NCBI GenBank assembly: GCA_934486735.1
Contig: CAKSQL010000003.1
Coordinates: 1 to 64,000 of the forward strand
Direction: 5' to 3'
DNA from: an uncultured Clostridia bacterium
GTDB taxonomy: Bacteria; Bacillota; Clostridia; UBA1381
DNA length: 64,000 bases
Positions 16,509 through 26,166 of this stretch are shown here, piece by piece (position 1 is the first letter of the stretch; each line of letters starts with the position of its first letter). The notes beneath the pieces were generated by a model. It saw nothing but the letters and a program-made list of their open reading frames with translations, did not search any database and had not been told where the DNA came from. A program made the position numbers and the translations under genes.

Positions 16509-17097
16509 AGAGCAGAATGTGAAAATTCAATATGCAATAGAGGGAATTTTGTTTGCGGCCGGCGAACCGGTTAAGGCAGCAAAGCTTGCCTCGGTTTTGG
16601 AGACCGATATAAAAAAGGTTGAAGAAGCGGTCAAGCTGCTGCAATATCAGTACGATTCCGAAATGCGCGGAGTACAGATAATAGAAATTGATGAGGGGTA
16701 TCAGATATGCTCGCGCCCCGAGTACTATGCATACATACAGGAAATTTTAGGCGAACAGCGGCGGCAGGCACTCTCCAATGCTGCTATGGAGGCATTGGCG
16801 ATTATAGCATATAAGCAGCCGATAACAAGAGGGCAGGTAGAGTATGTTAGAGGAGTTAACAGTGACGGTGCGGTGAACAGACTTGTTGAAAGAGGTCTGA
16901 TCGAAGAATGCGGCAGACTGGACGCTCCGGGCAGACCGATACTCTACAAAACGACACAAACATTTTTAAGATGTTTCGGACTTAAAACTCCGCAGGATCT
17001 TCCCGAAATCAGTGCAGAGGTTATAAATGCCGGATATGAGCAAATAGACCTTATTCCGACGGAGGAAAATAAAGAAAGCGAGGAGATAAAGGGTTGA
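16489..17097 (+). CDS. scpB: Segregation and condensation protein B
   Basis: 202 residues with the tandem winged-helix fold of ScpB; typical blocks are IEGILFAAGEPV and ALAIIAYKQPITRGQVEYVRG, the latter nearly invariant in the family. It dimerises and binds the ScpA linker to shape the Smc ring. GTG 16489 is set by AAAGGGGA just upstream and lies inside the end of scpA, implying coupled translation. The next gene starts with TTG overlapping this stop codon. Confidence 0.95.
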   Translation: MNKRLDKEQNVKIQYAIEGILFAAGEPVKAAKLASVLETDIKKVEEAVKLLQYQYDSEMRGVQIIEIDEGYQICSRPEYYAYIQEILGEQRRQALSNAAMEALAIIAYKQPITRGQVEYVRGVNSDGAVNRLVERGLIEECGRLDAPGRPILYKTTQTFLRCFGLKTPQDLPEISAEVINAGYEQIDLIPTEENKESEEIKG

Positions 17098-17705
17098 GCA
17101 AAGCAATAATTATTGCAGTCATTCTCATTTTAATATGTGCATGGCTCTTTTCCTCGGTTCGGCTTGAAATGACATATCAAAAGAATGAGCTTGCAAGCAA
17201 GGGTGAGATATGGCTTAAATATCTGTTTTTTAAGATAAGACTTATCCCGGGCAGGCAAAAGAAAGCGGACAAGGAAAACAAAGTCGGGGAACGAAAAAAA
17301 AACTCCGCGGACTTTGACTCCTACAAGGGAAAAATAAGCGATATTTTGCGTATCTTCCGACTTATAAAGGACGATATTCTCGATATTCTGCGCTATTGCA
17401 CAAAACGAATGATTGTGATAAAAAAGCTGTCGTTCGACTTTGAATACGGACTTGACGACCCGATGTATACCGGAATTCTGAACGGGATAATCTACGGAGC
17501 GGCATATAACATTATGTCGGTGATATATCATAACGCAAATGTCGAAAAATTCGATATAGATATAAAACCCGATTTTAATCGGGTCTGCCACAGCTTAAAG
17601 GCGGATTGTATATTATATCTGAAAAATGTGCATATTACAGTTATAATTGTAAAAGCGCTGAGGTTATATTTTAAATTAAGAAAACTGAACAAGGAAAGGA
17701 AGTAA
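17094..17705 (+). CDS. DUF2953 membrane-anchored protein (YtfI-like)
   Basis: 203 residues: one N-terminal membrane helix (residues ~4-22) then a soluble domain with the pattern LSFDFEYGLDDPMYTGILNG, characteristic of DUF2953. In Bacillus the homologue YtfI is encoded next to ytfJ (gerW), the order seen here. Function is unknown; a sporulation link is inferred from that conserved neighbourhood. Start is TTG 17094, overlapping the scpB stop (TTGA), with AGATAAAGGG upstream. Confidence 0.85.
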   Translation: MSKAIIIAVILILICAWLFSSVRLEMTYQKNELASKGEIWLKYLFFKIRLIPGRQKKADKENKVGERKKNSADFDSYKGKISDILRIFRLIKDDILDILRYCTKRMIVIKKLSFDFEYGLDDPMYTGILNGIIYGAAYNIMSVIYHNANVEKFDIDIKPDFNRVCHSLKADCILYLKNVHITVIIVKALRLYFKLRKLNKERK

Positions 17706-17710
17706 TCAAT

Positions 17711-18184
17711 ATGTCAGAACATCCGATTCAAGGACTGATGGACACAGCCATGTCGAACATAAAGGCAATGGTTGACGTAAATACTATAGTGGGAGACGCA
17801 GTGACCGCGCCGGACGGAACGCTTATAATTCCGGTGTCGACGGTCAGCTTCGGCTTCGGAGCGGGCGGCAGCGAGTTTTCGCCCAAGCAGCAGACAGGGG
17901 CAGATTCGCTTTTCGGCGGCGGCTGCGGCGGCGGAGCAAAGGTTAAGCCGATAGCGTTTCTGATTGTGAATAACGGGAATGTGCGCCTTATGCCGGTTTC
18001 GGGAGAATCATCACCGGTGGATAAGCTGATCGACCTTGTTCCCGATTTGCTTGATAAGATGAACGGGGCGATAAGCGGCGCGGCAAAAAAATTCTGCGAC
18101 AAAAAGGACAAAAAAGCAGATAAAAAGGAAGAAAAGAAAAATGCCGGCGGCGATGACGATATGGTGGATGTTGTTGCACCGTAA
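17711..18184 (+). CDS. gerW: GerW (YtfJ) family sporulation protein
   Basis: 157 residues. The family core is visible: GDAVTAPDGTLIIPVSTVSFG, a Gly-rich loop (GGGCGGGAK) and VKPIAFLIVNNGNVRLMPV. A Lys/Glu-rich C-terminal tail follows. In Bacillus YtfJ/GerW is made in the forespore and is needed for efficient L-alanine germination. It starts 5 bp after the DUF2953 gene with AAGGAAGT. With spoVT it is the second spore-specific marker in the window. A 242-bp spacer follows. Confidence 0.93.
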   Translation: MSEHPIQGLMDTAMSNIKAMVDVNTIVGDAVTAPDGTLIIPVSTVSFGFGAGGSEFSPKQQTGADSLFGGGCGGGAKVKPIAFLIVNNGNVRLMPVSGESSPVDKLIDLVPDLLDKMNGAISGAAKKFCDKKDKKADKKEEKKNAGGDDDMVDVVAP

Positions 18185-18426
18185 GCGTTGATTTGAATAA
18201 TAACAAAAAAATGAATCGTATGCCGGCGGCATGCGTTGGGTGCTGCCGGCAGACTGCCGAAACCGGGGACAGTGTGCCGCCGCGGCTTTCCTGCGCTGAT
18301 TGATTGCCGAGCGTTTTTACCGGGCAAAAGAGGAAATTCGTCTTTATAAAAAGAGTTCGGATTGATTTTTCGGCGGCGTGTGCATTTTTTTGCTTACATA
18401 AATAAAATACATAACGGAGATTTGGT
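18185..18426. other. Intergenic spacer after gerW
   Basis: 242 bp. It holds GC-rich inverted-repeat material (TGCCGGCGGCATGC near 18220, GCTGCCGGCAG near 18242) that could serve as the operon terminator, and an AT-rich stretch before the next gene. A 31-codon frame from ATG 18211 is Cys-rich but has no ribosome site. No confident promoter was found. Confidence 0.4.
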
Positions 18427-20268
18427 ATGCCATTTTCAGATAAAGACAAAATTTTAATGAGAGTGCAGAAGCCGACCAGGTACACCGGCGGAGAGATGAA
18501 TCAGTGCGTCAAGAATCCGAAAGACGTGTTCATCCGCTACGGCTTTTGCTTTCCCGATGTGTACGAAATTGCAATGTCGCATTTGGGAATAAAGATATTG
18601 TATCATATATTGAACCTGCGCAGCGACACATATTGCGAGCGTGTTTTTGCGCCATGGGATGATATGGAGCAGGAAATGCGCGCTGTGGGCAAACGGCTTT
18701 TTGCGCTCGAAACCGGAGACGAGGTCACGAATTTTGATATTCTTGCGTTCACACTCCAGTACGAACTCAGCTACAGTAATGTTGTAAATATGCTCAGACT
18801 TGCGGATATTCCGCTTTTTGCACGTGACAGAGATGAAAATCATCCAATTATATGTGCGGGCGGACCATGTGCGTATAATGCCGAGCCGATAGCCGATTTT
18901 ATTGACTTTTTCATGATGGGCGAGGGCGAGGAGCTTATAAACGAAACCACCGATGTATACGCCGAGTGGAAAAAAAGCGGCAAAAGGAGTAAAAAAGAGC
19001 TTTTGGAAAAACTGGCGGATATCGAGGGCGTGTATGTTCCGTCTTTTTATGATGTGTCATATAATGATGACGGGACAGTTCGGGAGGTTAAGCCGAACAA
19101 TCCGCATGCAAAGGCGTGCGTGAGAAAGAGAATAATGCCGGATTTTGATAAGACGATTGCGCCGGATACAATAATTGTGCCGTTCGGCGAGATTGTGCAT
19201 GACCGAGTTATGCTCGAAATTTTTCGCGGCTGCATCAGAGGATGCCGATTCTGCCAGGCAGGCTATGTCTACCGCCCTGTGCGCGAGCGAAAGGCGCAGA
19301 CCTTGACCGAGCTTGCGGATAAGCTTTTGTCGTGCAGCGGTTATGACGAGATTTCGCTTTCGTCGCTGAGTACAAGCGACTACCGCGAACTTAAAGAACT
19401 GACCGACAACCTGCTTGAAATGACCGAAAAGAAAAAGATAGGCTTGTCGCTGCCGTCGCTGAGAATAGATAATTTTTCGCTTGAGCTTATGAATAAGGTT
19501 CAGAGAGTGAGAAAATCGGGAATAACCTTTGCGCCCGAGGCAGGGACGCAGAGACTGCGCGACGTGATAAATAAAAATATCACCGAGGAGAATATTATGC
19601 AGTCGACCGCGCGGATTTTTGCCGGCGGCTGGACAAATGTCAAGCTTTATTTTATGATAGGTCTGCCGACCGAAACGAAAGAGGATGTCGAGGCGATTGC
19701 CGAACTTGCCGAAAAGGTTTTGGGACAGTATTTTGCGATTCCCAAGGAGCAAAGAGCGAAAAATATCAATATTACGGTCAGCTCGTCAAGCTTTGTGCCC
19801 AAGCCGTTTACAGCGTTCCAGTGGGCAGCACAGGACAGCAGGGAACAGATTATAGAAAAACAAAGCACGCTTAAAAATGCGATAAAATCAAAAAGAATAC
19901 GCTATAACTGGCATGATAACAAGGTAAGCTATCTCGAGGGCGTGTTTGCTCGGGGTGACAGACGGCTTGCGCCTGCGGTTGCGCGCGCGGTTGAGCTGGG
20001 CTGCAAATTCGACGGCTGGAACGACTTTTTCAGACTCGATTTGTGGATGCAGGCTTTTAAGGACTGTGGCATAGACCCGGATTTTTACTTGAGAGAGCGC
20101 AGCTATGACGAAACCTTGCCATGGGATCATATCAGCGTCGGAGTGACAAAAAAATTCTTTATGCGCGAGAATGAAAAGGCGAAAAAGGCTGAAACAACGC
20201 CCAATTGCCGCGAAAAGTGTGCCGGCTGCGGTGCGGCATCCTTCAAGACGGGGGTGTGCTATGAGTAA
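18427..20268 (+). CDS. B12-binding-type radical SAM protein (TIGR03960 family)
   Basis: 613 residues. An N-terminal Rossmann-like domain of cobalamin-binding type is followed by the radical SAM cluster site C269-x3-C273-x2-C276 (RGCIRGCRFCQAG) and the TIM-barrel segment. A Cys-rich tail (CREKCAGCGAASFKTGVC) may hold an extra cluster or metal. This family is nearly always encoded together with a TIGR03936/DUF2344 protein, as here, often near ribosomal protein or RNase G genes. Its reaction is not known to me; an RNA or ribosome modification is often guessed from context. ATG 18427 follows ACGGAGAT. Confidence 0.9.
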   Translation: MPFSDKDKILMRVQKPTRYTGGEMNQCVKNPKDVFIRYGFCFPDVYEIAMSHLGIKILYHILNLRSDTYCERVFAPWDDMEQEMRAVGKRLFALETGDEVTNFDILAFTLQYELSYSNVVNMLRLADIPLFARDRDENHPIICAGGPCAYNAEPIADFIDFFMMGEGEELINETTDVYAEWKKSGKRSKKELLEKLADIEGVYVPSFYDVSYNDDGTVREVKPNNPHAKACVRKRIMPDFDKTIAPDTIIVPFGEIVHDRVMLEIFRGCIRGCRFCQAGYVYRPVRERKAQTLTELADKLLSCSGYDEISLSSLSTSDYRELKELTDNLLEMTEKKKIGLSLPSLRIDNFSLELMNKVQRVRKSGITFAPEAGTQRLRDVINKNITEENIMQSTARIFAGGWTNVKLYFMIGLPTETKEDVEAIAELAEKVLGQYFAIPKEQRAKNINITVSSSSFVPKPFTAFQWAAQDSREQIIEKQSTLKNAIKSKRIRYNWHDNKVSYLEGVFARGDRRLAPAVARAVELGCKFDGWNDFFRLDLWMQAFKDCGIDPDFYLRERSYDETLPWDHISVGVTKKFFMRENEKAKKAETTPNCREKCAGCGAASFKTGVCYE

Positions 20269-20923
20269 TTATGTTCTGAAATACAGCCGCGGTGCGGAGG
20301 TTAAATATATATCGCACCTGGATTTTGTGAGAATGTTTCACAGATCGGTCAGACGCTCGGGACTCCCGATGTCCTTTTCGCAAGGATTCAATCCGCACCC
20401 GATTATGACTGTGGCGATGCCGCTTTCGGTCGGAGTTACGTCAGATTGCGAATATTTGAAGATAGGCTTTGACGGAGATTTTTCCGAGGACGAGATAAAA
20501 TCAAAGCTTAACATCGCCCTGCCGCCCGGCTTTGAAATTTTAAGGGCGAGAAAAACCGAGGGCAAGGAGCTTGATTTTGCAAAGCTCGACCGCGCCGAGT
20601 ATATAGTGGAAACCGAGCTTGAAAGCACGTTTGTTCCCGATATCGAAAGCTTTTTGGCAAATGACGAAATTACGGTTATGAAAAAGAGCAAAAGCGGAGT
20701 TAAGGAAGCGGACATCAAGCCGCATATTTATGAACTTAAGGTGATTCGTGCCGACGGTGTGTATGTGGATTTTGATATGACTGTCTCGGCAGGAAATTTG
20801 TATAATTTAAAGCCGGAGACGGTACTTGACGCGATAGAAAAATATCAGCCCGGGTTCAAAAGAGTCTTTACAGCGGTGCACAGAAAGAAAATACTTGCCG
20901 GAGACAGGGAATTACTGGAATAA
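20261..20923 (+). CDS. TIGR03936/DUF2344 radical-SAM partner protein
   Basis: 220 residues. Opens with YVLKYSRGAEVKYISHLDFVRMFHR and then FSQGFNPHPIM, both hallmarks of DUF2344. ATG 20261 overlaps the last 8 bp of the radical SAM gene, so the two are translationally coupled and probably form one functional unit. In some genomes the two domains occur as a fusion. No catalytic motif is evident; it is likely a substrate-binding or scaffold partner. The dnaE gene follows after 23 bp. Confidence 0.88.
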   Translation: MSNYVLKYSRGAEVKYISHLDFVRMFHRSVRRSGLPMSFSQGFNPHPIMTVAMPLSVGVTSDCEYLKIGFDGDFSEDEIKSKLNIALPPGFEILRARKTEGKELDFAKLDRAEYIVETELESTFVPDIESFLANDEITVMKKSKSGVKEADIKPHIYELKVIRADGVYVDFDMTVSAGNLYNLKPETVLDAIEKYQPGFKRVFTAVHRKKILAGDRELLE

Positions 20924-20946
20924 TCATCGAAAGGAGGAGAGCCTCG

Positions 20947-23900
20947 ATGCAGTTTGCACATTTGCACACGCACACCGAGTACAGCTTGCTTGACGGAGCG
21001 TCACGCATAAAGGATTTGATAGCGAGAGTAAAGGAATGCGGAATGGATTCGGTCGCCATAACCGACCATGGCGCTATGTACGGTGTGGTGGATTTTTACA
21101 AGGAGGCAATTGCGCAGGGGATACACCCCGTTATAGGCTGCGAGGTGTATATGGCGCCGCGGACGCGGTTCGACAAGGTATATGAATACGACTCAAAATA
21201 TTCGCATCTTATTTTGCTTGCGGAGAATGAAAAGGGATATAAAAATCTTATAAAGATTGTAAGTGCAGGCTTTATTGACGGTTTCTACTACAAGCCGAGG
21301 ATAGATTTTGATATCCTGAAGGAGCATTCCGAGGGGCTTATCGTTCTGTCGGCGTGTATCGCGGGCGAAGTGCCGAAAGCGATTCTTGCCGGAGATTATG
21401 AGGGCGCGAAAAAAATTGCTCAAAAATATCTCGATGTGTTCGGACGGGATAATTATTTTATAGAAATACAGGACCATGGACTTGCCGAGCAAAAACGCTC
21501 GAATCCTCAGCTTATCAAGCTTGCGGGGGAGCTTGGGATAGGTCTTGTCGCAACGAATGATATACATTATGTAAACAAAAGCGACGCATATGCACAGGAC
21601 GTGCTGATGTGCATTCAGATGGAACGCACCGTTGACGACCCCGAGCGAATGAAATTCGAAACTCAGGAATTTTATGTAAAGTCGCCGGGGGAGATGGAGC
21701 GGCTGTTTTCCTATGTCCCCGAGGCGTTGGAGAACACCGAAAAAATAGCAAAAAGGTGCAATGTTGAGTTTGACTTCAACACAAGGCATTTGCCGTCTTT
21801 CAAGGTACCTGAGGGTAAAAGCGCATCCGAGTATCTGGAGGAGCTTTGCCGAAAGGGGCTAAAAAAGAGATATCCCAATCTGACAGAGGAGATACAAAAC
21901 CGACTCGATTATGAACTGTCGGTTATCAACAGCATGGGGTTTGTTGACTACTTTTTGATTGTGTGGGATTTTATCCGATTTGCAAAGAGCAACGATGTGA
22001 CGGTCGGACCGGGAAGAGGCTCGGCGGCAGGAAGTCTTGTGGCGTATTCCTTGGGGATAACAGGCATAGACCCGTTTAAGTACAGTCTTATTTTTGAGCG
22101 ATTCTTAAACCCCGAGCGTGTCAGCATGCCGGATATCGATATAGATTTTGCGCCGGAGGGCAGACAAAAGGTCATAAACTATGTCATAGAAACATACGGC
22201 GAGGACAAGGTTTCACAGATAATCACATTCGGTACGATGAAAGCGAGACTTGTAATACGCGACGTCGGCAGGGCGCTCGGAATGAGCTATTCCGATGTCG
22301 ATAAAATCGCAAAGCTTATTCCCAATGAGCTGAATATGACGATAGATAAGGCGCTGGAGGTCAGCGCGGAGCTTAGAGGAGCATATCAGGGCGACGCGGC
22401 GGTGAAACGGCTCATCGACACAGCAAAGGCATTGGAGGGACTGCCGCGGCATAAGTCAACACATGCGGCAGGCGTGGTTATCACCGAGGAGCCGATTGTG
22501 AATTATGTTCCGCTTCAGACAAACGACGATGTTATAACGACCCAGTTCGTAAAGGACACAGTTGAGGGTCTCGGACTCTTGAAGATGGACTTTTTGGGAC
22601 TCAAAAACCTTACCATTATAGAGGACGCCTTAAAAATCATAGAAAAAACAAGAGGTGCGCGCCCGGACATGGACAGCCTCGATTATGATATCAAAGAGGT
22701 GTACGAAATGATTTCGTCGGGTAACACCGACGGAGTTTTCCAAATAGAAAGCGCCGGAATGAAGTCGTTTATGCAGGAACTGAAGCCTGCCTCTTTGGAG
22801 GATATAGTCGCAGGAATCGCGCTCTACCGCCCCGGACCGATGGATTCGATACCGCGGTATATACATAACAAAAACCACCCCGAGGACGTGGTTTACAAGC
22901 ATCTGATGCTCGAACCGATTCTGAACGTTACATACGGCTGCATAGTGTATCAGGAGCAGGTTATGCAGATTGTGCGCGACCTGGCAGGATATTCGCTCGG
23001 CAATGCCGATCTTATGCGCCGCGTTATCAGCAAGAAAAAGACCGACCAGATGACGGTAGAACGTCAGAATTTTATCTACGGAAAAAAGGATGAGGACGGG
23101 AATGTTATCATCGACGGCTGCATAAACCGAGGAATAGACGAAAAGACCGCGATTTCGATATTTGACGAAATTTACGATTTCGCAAAGTACGCGTTTAACA
23201 AATCGCATGCCGCGGCGTATGCATATATAACCTATCAGACGGCATATCTCAAAACTTTTTATCCGGTTGAGTTCATGGCGTCGCTCATTTCAAGCGCGGG
23301 CGATATGGATAAGATGAATCAGTACATCGGCAACTGCCGCGATATGGGGATTGACCGTCTGCCGCCGGACGTGAATAAGAGTATCGATACATTTACCGTT
23401 GAGGAAAATGCCATTCGATTCGGTCTTGCAAGCGTGAAAAATGTGGGACAGGGTTTTATAAAAAGCGTTGTTTCGGAGCGCGAAGCAAACGGCGAATTTA
23501 AGAGCTTTTCCGATTTTGTCACAAGAATGACGGGCAGGGAAATAAACAAAAGAGCCGTTGAAAGCATGATAAAATGCGGTGCGTTTGACTCTATGGGAGT
23601 AAAGCGTTCGCAGCTTTTGGATGTGTGCGAACAGGTGATAGATTCGGAGGCAGAGCGGCAGAAAAGGATTATCCCGGGACAGCTTTCGCTGTTCGGCGAG
23701 GAGGAGACAGTCGCCGAGGTACAGCTTAGGGATATGGCGGAGTTTGATAAAAAGACGCTGCTCAAAATGGAAAAGGAAACTATAGGAATGTACCTTTCCG
23801 GACATCCTATGGAGGAATATGCCGAAAAGGCAAAAACAATATCGAAGTATAATATACATTCGATATTGTCGGCGGTCGAAAAGGACGAGGACGGCAGCTT

Positions 23901-24420
23901 CAAAACTGTTTCGGCAAGTGTTGTCGACGGGCAGGAGATAAAGCTTTGCGGAGTTGTCGGAGCGAGGAAAAACAAGACTACAAAGAGTAATTCTCAAATG
24001 GCTTTTGTAAAACTGGAGGATTTGAGCGGAGCGATAGAGGTTATAGTTTTCCCGAAGGTTTTGGCTCAGTATTCTTCGGTTTTGCAGGAGGAAAGCGCTG
24101 TTGTGATTGAAGGTAAGGTGAGCTTCCGAGAGGATGAGGAACCGAAAATTTTGTGCGAAAAAGTTCTTTTGCTTGACTTGGTCGGAAACGCAAAAAAGGA
24201 GTCAAAGCTTTTTGTGCGGCTTGCGGAATACGATGCCGGGAAGATGAATCGCATAAAGGAAATCGCCGCAAAAAGCCCGGGCGATATCACGCTTATAATT
24301 TACATCGAGAACACAAAAAAGCAGCTTACCGCGTCGAAAAACTATTGCATTTCGGGAAAAAAAGAGCAGCTTGAAGCATTTGAGGAAGAATTTGGAAAAG
24401 ATAATGTAAAGTTATGTTAA
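20947..24420 (+). CDS. dnaE: DNA polymerase III subunit alpha (DnaE)
   Basis: 1157 residues. Domain order: N-terminal PHP domain (HLHTHTEYSLLDG), palm with the catalytic acidic triad D396, D398 and D400 in PDIDIDFAP, fingers, tandem HhH region, and an OB-fold near residues 1000-1080. The length and PHP-first layout are those of DnaE, not of PolC, which carries an inserted exonuclease. In Firmicutes DnaE extends RNA primers before handing over to PolC; it also serves in mutagenic repair. AAAGGAGGAG lies just before ATG 20947. Confidence 0.96.
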   Translation: MQFAHLHTHTEYSLLDGASRIKDLIARVKECGMDSVAITDHGAMYGVVDFYKEAIAQGIHPVIGCEVYMAPRTRFDKVYEYDSKYSHLILLAENEKGYKNLIKIVSAGFIDGFYYKPRIDFDILKEHSEGLIVLSACIAGEVPKAILAGDYEGAKKIAQKYLDVFGRDNYFIEIQDHGLAEQKRSNPQLIKLAGELGIGLVATNDIHYVNKSDAYAQDVLMCIQMERTVDDPERMKFETQEFYVKSPGEMERLFSYVPEALENTEKIAKRCNVEFDFNTRHLPSFKVPEGKSASEYLEELCRKGLKKRYPNLTEEIQNRLDYELSVINSMGFVDYFLIVWDFIRFAKSNDVTVGPGRGSAAGSLVAYSLGITGIDPFKYSLIFERFLNPERVSMPDIDIDFAPEGRQKVINYVIETYGEDKVSQIITFGTMKARLVIRDVGRALGMSYSDVDKIAKLIPNELNMTIDKALEVSAELRGAYQGDAAVKRLIDTAKALEGLPRHKSTHAAGVVITEEPIVNYVPLQTNDDVITTQFVKDTVEGLGLLKMDFLGLKNLTIIEDALKIIEKTRGARPDMDSLDYDIKEVYEMISSGNTDGVFQIESAGMKSFMQELKPASLEDIVAGIALYRPGPMDSIPRYIHNKNHPEDVVYKHLMLEPILNVTYGCIVYQEQVMQIVRDLAGYSLGNADLMRRVISKKKTDQMTVERQNFIYGKKDEDGNVIIDGCINRGIDEKTAISIFDEIYDFAKYAFNKSHAAAYAYITYQTAYLKTFYPVEFMASLISSAGDMDKMNQYIGNCRDMGIDRLPPDVNKSIDTFTVEENAIRFGLASVKNVGQGFIKSVVSEREANGEFKSFSDFVTRMTGREINKRAVESMIKCGAFDSMGVKRSQLLDVCEQVIDSEAERQKRIIPGQLSLFGEEETVAEVQLRDMAEFDKKTLLKMEKETIGMYLSGHPMEEYAEKAKTISKYNIHSILSAVEKDEDGSFKTVSASVVDGQEIKLCGVVGARKNKTTKSNSQMAFVKLEDLSGAIEVIVFPKVLAQYSSVLQEESAVVIEGKVSFREDEEPKILCEKVLLLDLVGNAKKESKLFVRLAEYDAGKMNRIKEIAAKSPGDITLIIYIENTKKQLTASKNYCISGKKEQLEAFEEEFGKDNVKLC

Positions 24421-24551
24421 TAAAAGTGTAAAAAAAAAAATATTTTTTTGGCAAAAATACCATTGCTTTTTTTGACGTTTTAATGTACAATATATACTGG
24501 TAAACAATTTGCAAGTATATAAATAAAGAATTTTTCGGGAGTTGATTATTC

Positions 24552-24782
24552 TTGGAGAAAGAAGAAATAGGCGGAACAGACTACGTTGTTATAAAAGCAT
24601 TGGCGGACGGTGTGAATATTATGGGACTCACAAGAGGGTCGAACACAAGATTTCACCATACCGAAAAGCTTGATGCCGGTGAGGTCTATATTGCACAGTT
24701 CACAGAGTTTACTTCTGCGATAAAGATAAACGGCGATGCCGAAATTTATACAAAGCACGGCACGCTGCGCTCCGGCAGCTGA
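24552..24782 (+). CDS. mtrB: Tryptophan RNA-binding attenuation protein TRAP
   Basis: 76 residues, matching MtrB of Bacillus over nearly the full length: VVIKALADGVNIMGLTRG, FHHTEKLDAGEV and IAQFTEFTSAIK. TRAP is an 11-subunit ring that binds tryptophan between subunits and then wraps (G/U)AG repeats in trp leader RNA, causing termination or blocking translation. The tryptophan-pocket Thr and two of the three RNA-binding basic residues (K39 and K58, equal to Bacillus K37 and K56) are kept, but the third, Bacillus Arg58, is Asn60 here. Start is TTG 24552 with GGGAG upstream. No trp gene or mtrA lies in the window. Confidence 0.93.
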   Translation: MEKEEIGGTDYVVIKALADGVNIMGLTRGSNTRFHHTEKLDAGEVYIAQFTEFTSAIKINGDAEIYTKHGTLRSGS

Positions 24783-24799
24783 TATAAAGGAGAAGCATT

Positions 24800-24991
24800 A
24801 TGTGGACGGTAGTTTATATGGCGCAGGATCGCGACAATGTTGCCCAGATACGCAAGGCGATTGAGGATAACAATATCATAACAAAGGTTCGCGCTCTCAA
24901 AAAGAGCGATGAAAATTACTGCTATGAAATTCTTGTTCCGGCAAGCGAAGTGTGCATGGCGCATGGGCTTATACTGGAAACGGAACTTTAA
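24800..24991 (+). CDS. Small DUF2007-like protein
   Basis: 63 residues with AAAGGAGAAG before ATG 24800. Predicted beta-alpha-beta layout: MWTVVYMAQ strand, helix AQIRKAIEDN, strand YCYEILVPASE. This resembles the small ferredoxin-like DUF2007 (putative signal-transducing) proteins, and similar small genes precede pfkA in other Clostridia. It follows mtrB by 17 bp and may be co-transcribed. Function unknown; I see no catalytic residues. Confidence 0.65.
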   Translation: MWTVVYMAQDRDNVAQIRKAIEDNNIITKVRALKKSDENYCYEILVPASEVCMAHGLILETEL

Positions 24992-25081
24992 AAAGCTTTC
25001 GGACAGTTGATTTTTACATGCTGAAAACCCGAATATTATATAATTTTCGGGAAATAAAATATATCGAAGGGATGAAAAAGT

Positions 25082-26053
25082 ATGGGTCACATTAACAGAA
25101 TTGGTGTATTAACAAGCGGAGGCGACGCACCCGGAATGAACGCCGCAATCAGAGCGGTTGTAAGGGTTGCAACCTACCATGGAATAGAGGCTGTGGGCGT
25201 GTACCATGGGTACAACGGACTTCTGCACAACAATATGGAAGTCATGACGGCAAGAAGCGTGGGCGAAACCCTGCAAAAGGGCGGAACGATTCTTCACACC
25301 GCAAGATGTCTTGAATTCAAGACACCCGAGGGAATACAAAAGGCGGTTCAGAATGCAAAAGCGGCACAGCTTGACGGACTTATCGTAATCGGCGGTGACG
25401 GATCGTTTAAGGGCGCAAGAGAGCTGACCCGCGCAGGACTTCCCACAATCGCAATGCCGGGAACGATTGATAACGACATAGATTGCAGCGACTATACGGT
25501 CGGTTTTGACACATGTCTCAACACAGTTATGGATGCTGTAGATAAACTGAGAGATACATCATCAAGCCACGAAAGATGCTCGGTTGTCGAGGTTATGGGC
25601 AGAGATGCCGGATATATCGCCATAAACGCAGCGATTGCCTGTGGTGCGGAGATTGTTCTTATTCCGGAAATCCCGTTCGACTTCGATACAGACGTTTTGA
25701 GACCTATTCTGGAAGGCAAGCAGAGAGGAAAGAAGCACAATATAATTATCGTTGCCGAGGGTGTCGGCGGAGTTATCGAAATGGCTAAGAAGATTGAGGA
25801 AAAGACAGGAATCGAAAGCCGCGCAACAATACTCGGACATGTTCAGAGAGGCGGCAGTCCCACAGTCCGCGACAGAGTTATAGCAAGTCAGATGGGCGGC
25901 AGAGCTGTTGAACTTCTGATGGAAGGCAAGAGCAACAGAATCGTTTGCGTGGAGAATGGAAAAATTGCAGATGTTGACATCGAAGAGGGTCTGGCAATGA
26001 AAAAGCACATTTCGCAGGATTTGATCGATTTGGCTAAAAAATTATCGGTATGA
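25082..26053 (+). CDS. pfkA: ATP-dependent 6-phosphofructokinase
   Basis: 323 residues, full length for bacterial PfkA. Phosphorylates fructose 6-phosphate to the 1,6-bisphosphate, the committed glycolytic step. Motifs: LTSGGDAPGMNAAIR at the N-terminus, GGDGSFKGA (the Gly after GGD marks ATP rather than pyrophosphate use), MPGTIDNDIDCSDYTVGFDT with the catalytic Asp, and the MGRDAG sugar-phosphate loop. A terminator-like hairpin follows, then pyk, so the two late-glycolysis control enzymes are neighbours as in Bacillus. Confidence 0.96.
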   Translation: MGHINRIGVLTSGGDAPGMNAAIRAVVRVATYHGIEAVGVYHGYNGLLHNNMEVMTARSVGETLQKGGTILHTARCLEFKTPEGIQKAVQNAKAAQLDGLIVIGGDGSFKGARELTRAGLPTIAMPGTIDNDIDCSDYTVGFDTCLNTVMDAVDKLRDTSSSHERCSVVEVMGRDAGYIAINAAIACGAEIVLIPEIPFDFDTDVLRPILEGKQRGKKHNIIIVAEGVGGVIEMAKKIEEKTGIESRATILGHVQRGGSPTVRDRVIASQMGGRAVELLMEGKSNRIVCVENGKIADVDIEEGLAMKKHISQDLIDLAKKLSV

Positions 26054-26056
26054 TTT

Positions 26057-26108
26057 AAAAGGGTTGTTTCAAAATGCCGGAGCTTTCGGATTTTGAAGCG
26101 ACCCTTTT
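26057..26108. terminator. Terminator hairpin between pfkA and pyk
   Basis: A 19-bp stem (26057-26075 with 26090-26108) including two G-U pairs, 14-nt loop, and A/T runs at both ends so that it can act on either strand. It starts inside the last bases after the pfkA stop. Confidence 0.7.
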
Positions 26109-26166
26109 GTTAAATCCATGTAAAATCAGATAGTTTCGTAAAAATAAGAAATAAGGGAGGATAAAT

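Noticed and set aside
18211..18306. 31-codon Cys-rich frame after gerW
   Set aside because: No ribosome site, only A-runs before the ATG, and it crosses GC-rich inverted repeats that fit a terminator region.
24421..24551. Consensus promoter before mtrB (TTGACG ... TATACT)
   Set aside because: The spacing is only 15 bp, so the assignment is not supported well enough to list.
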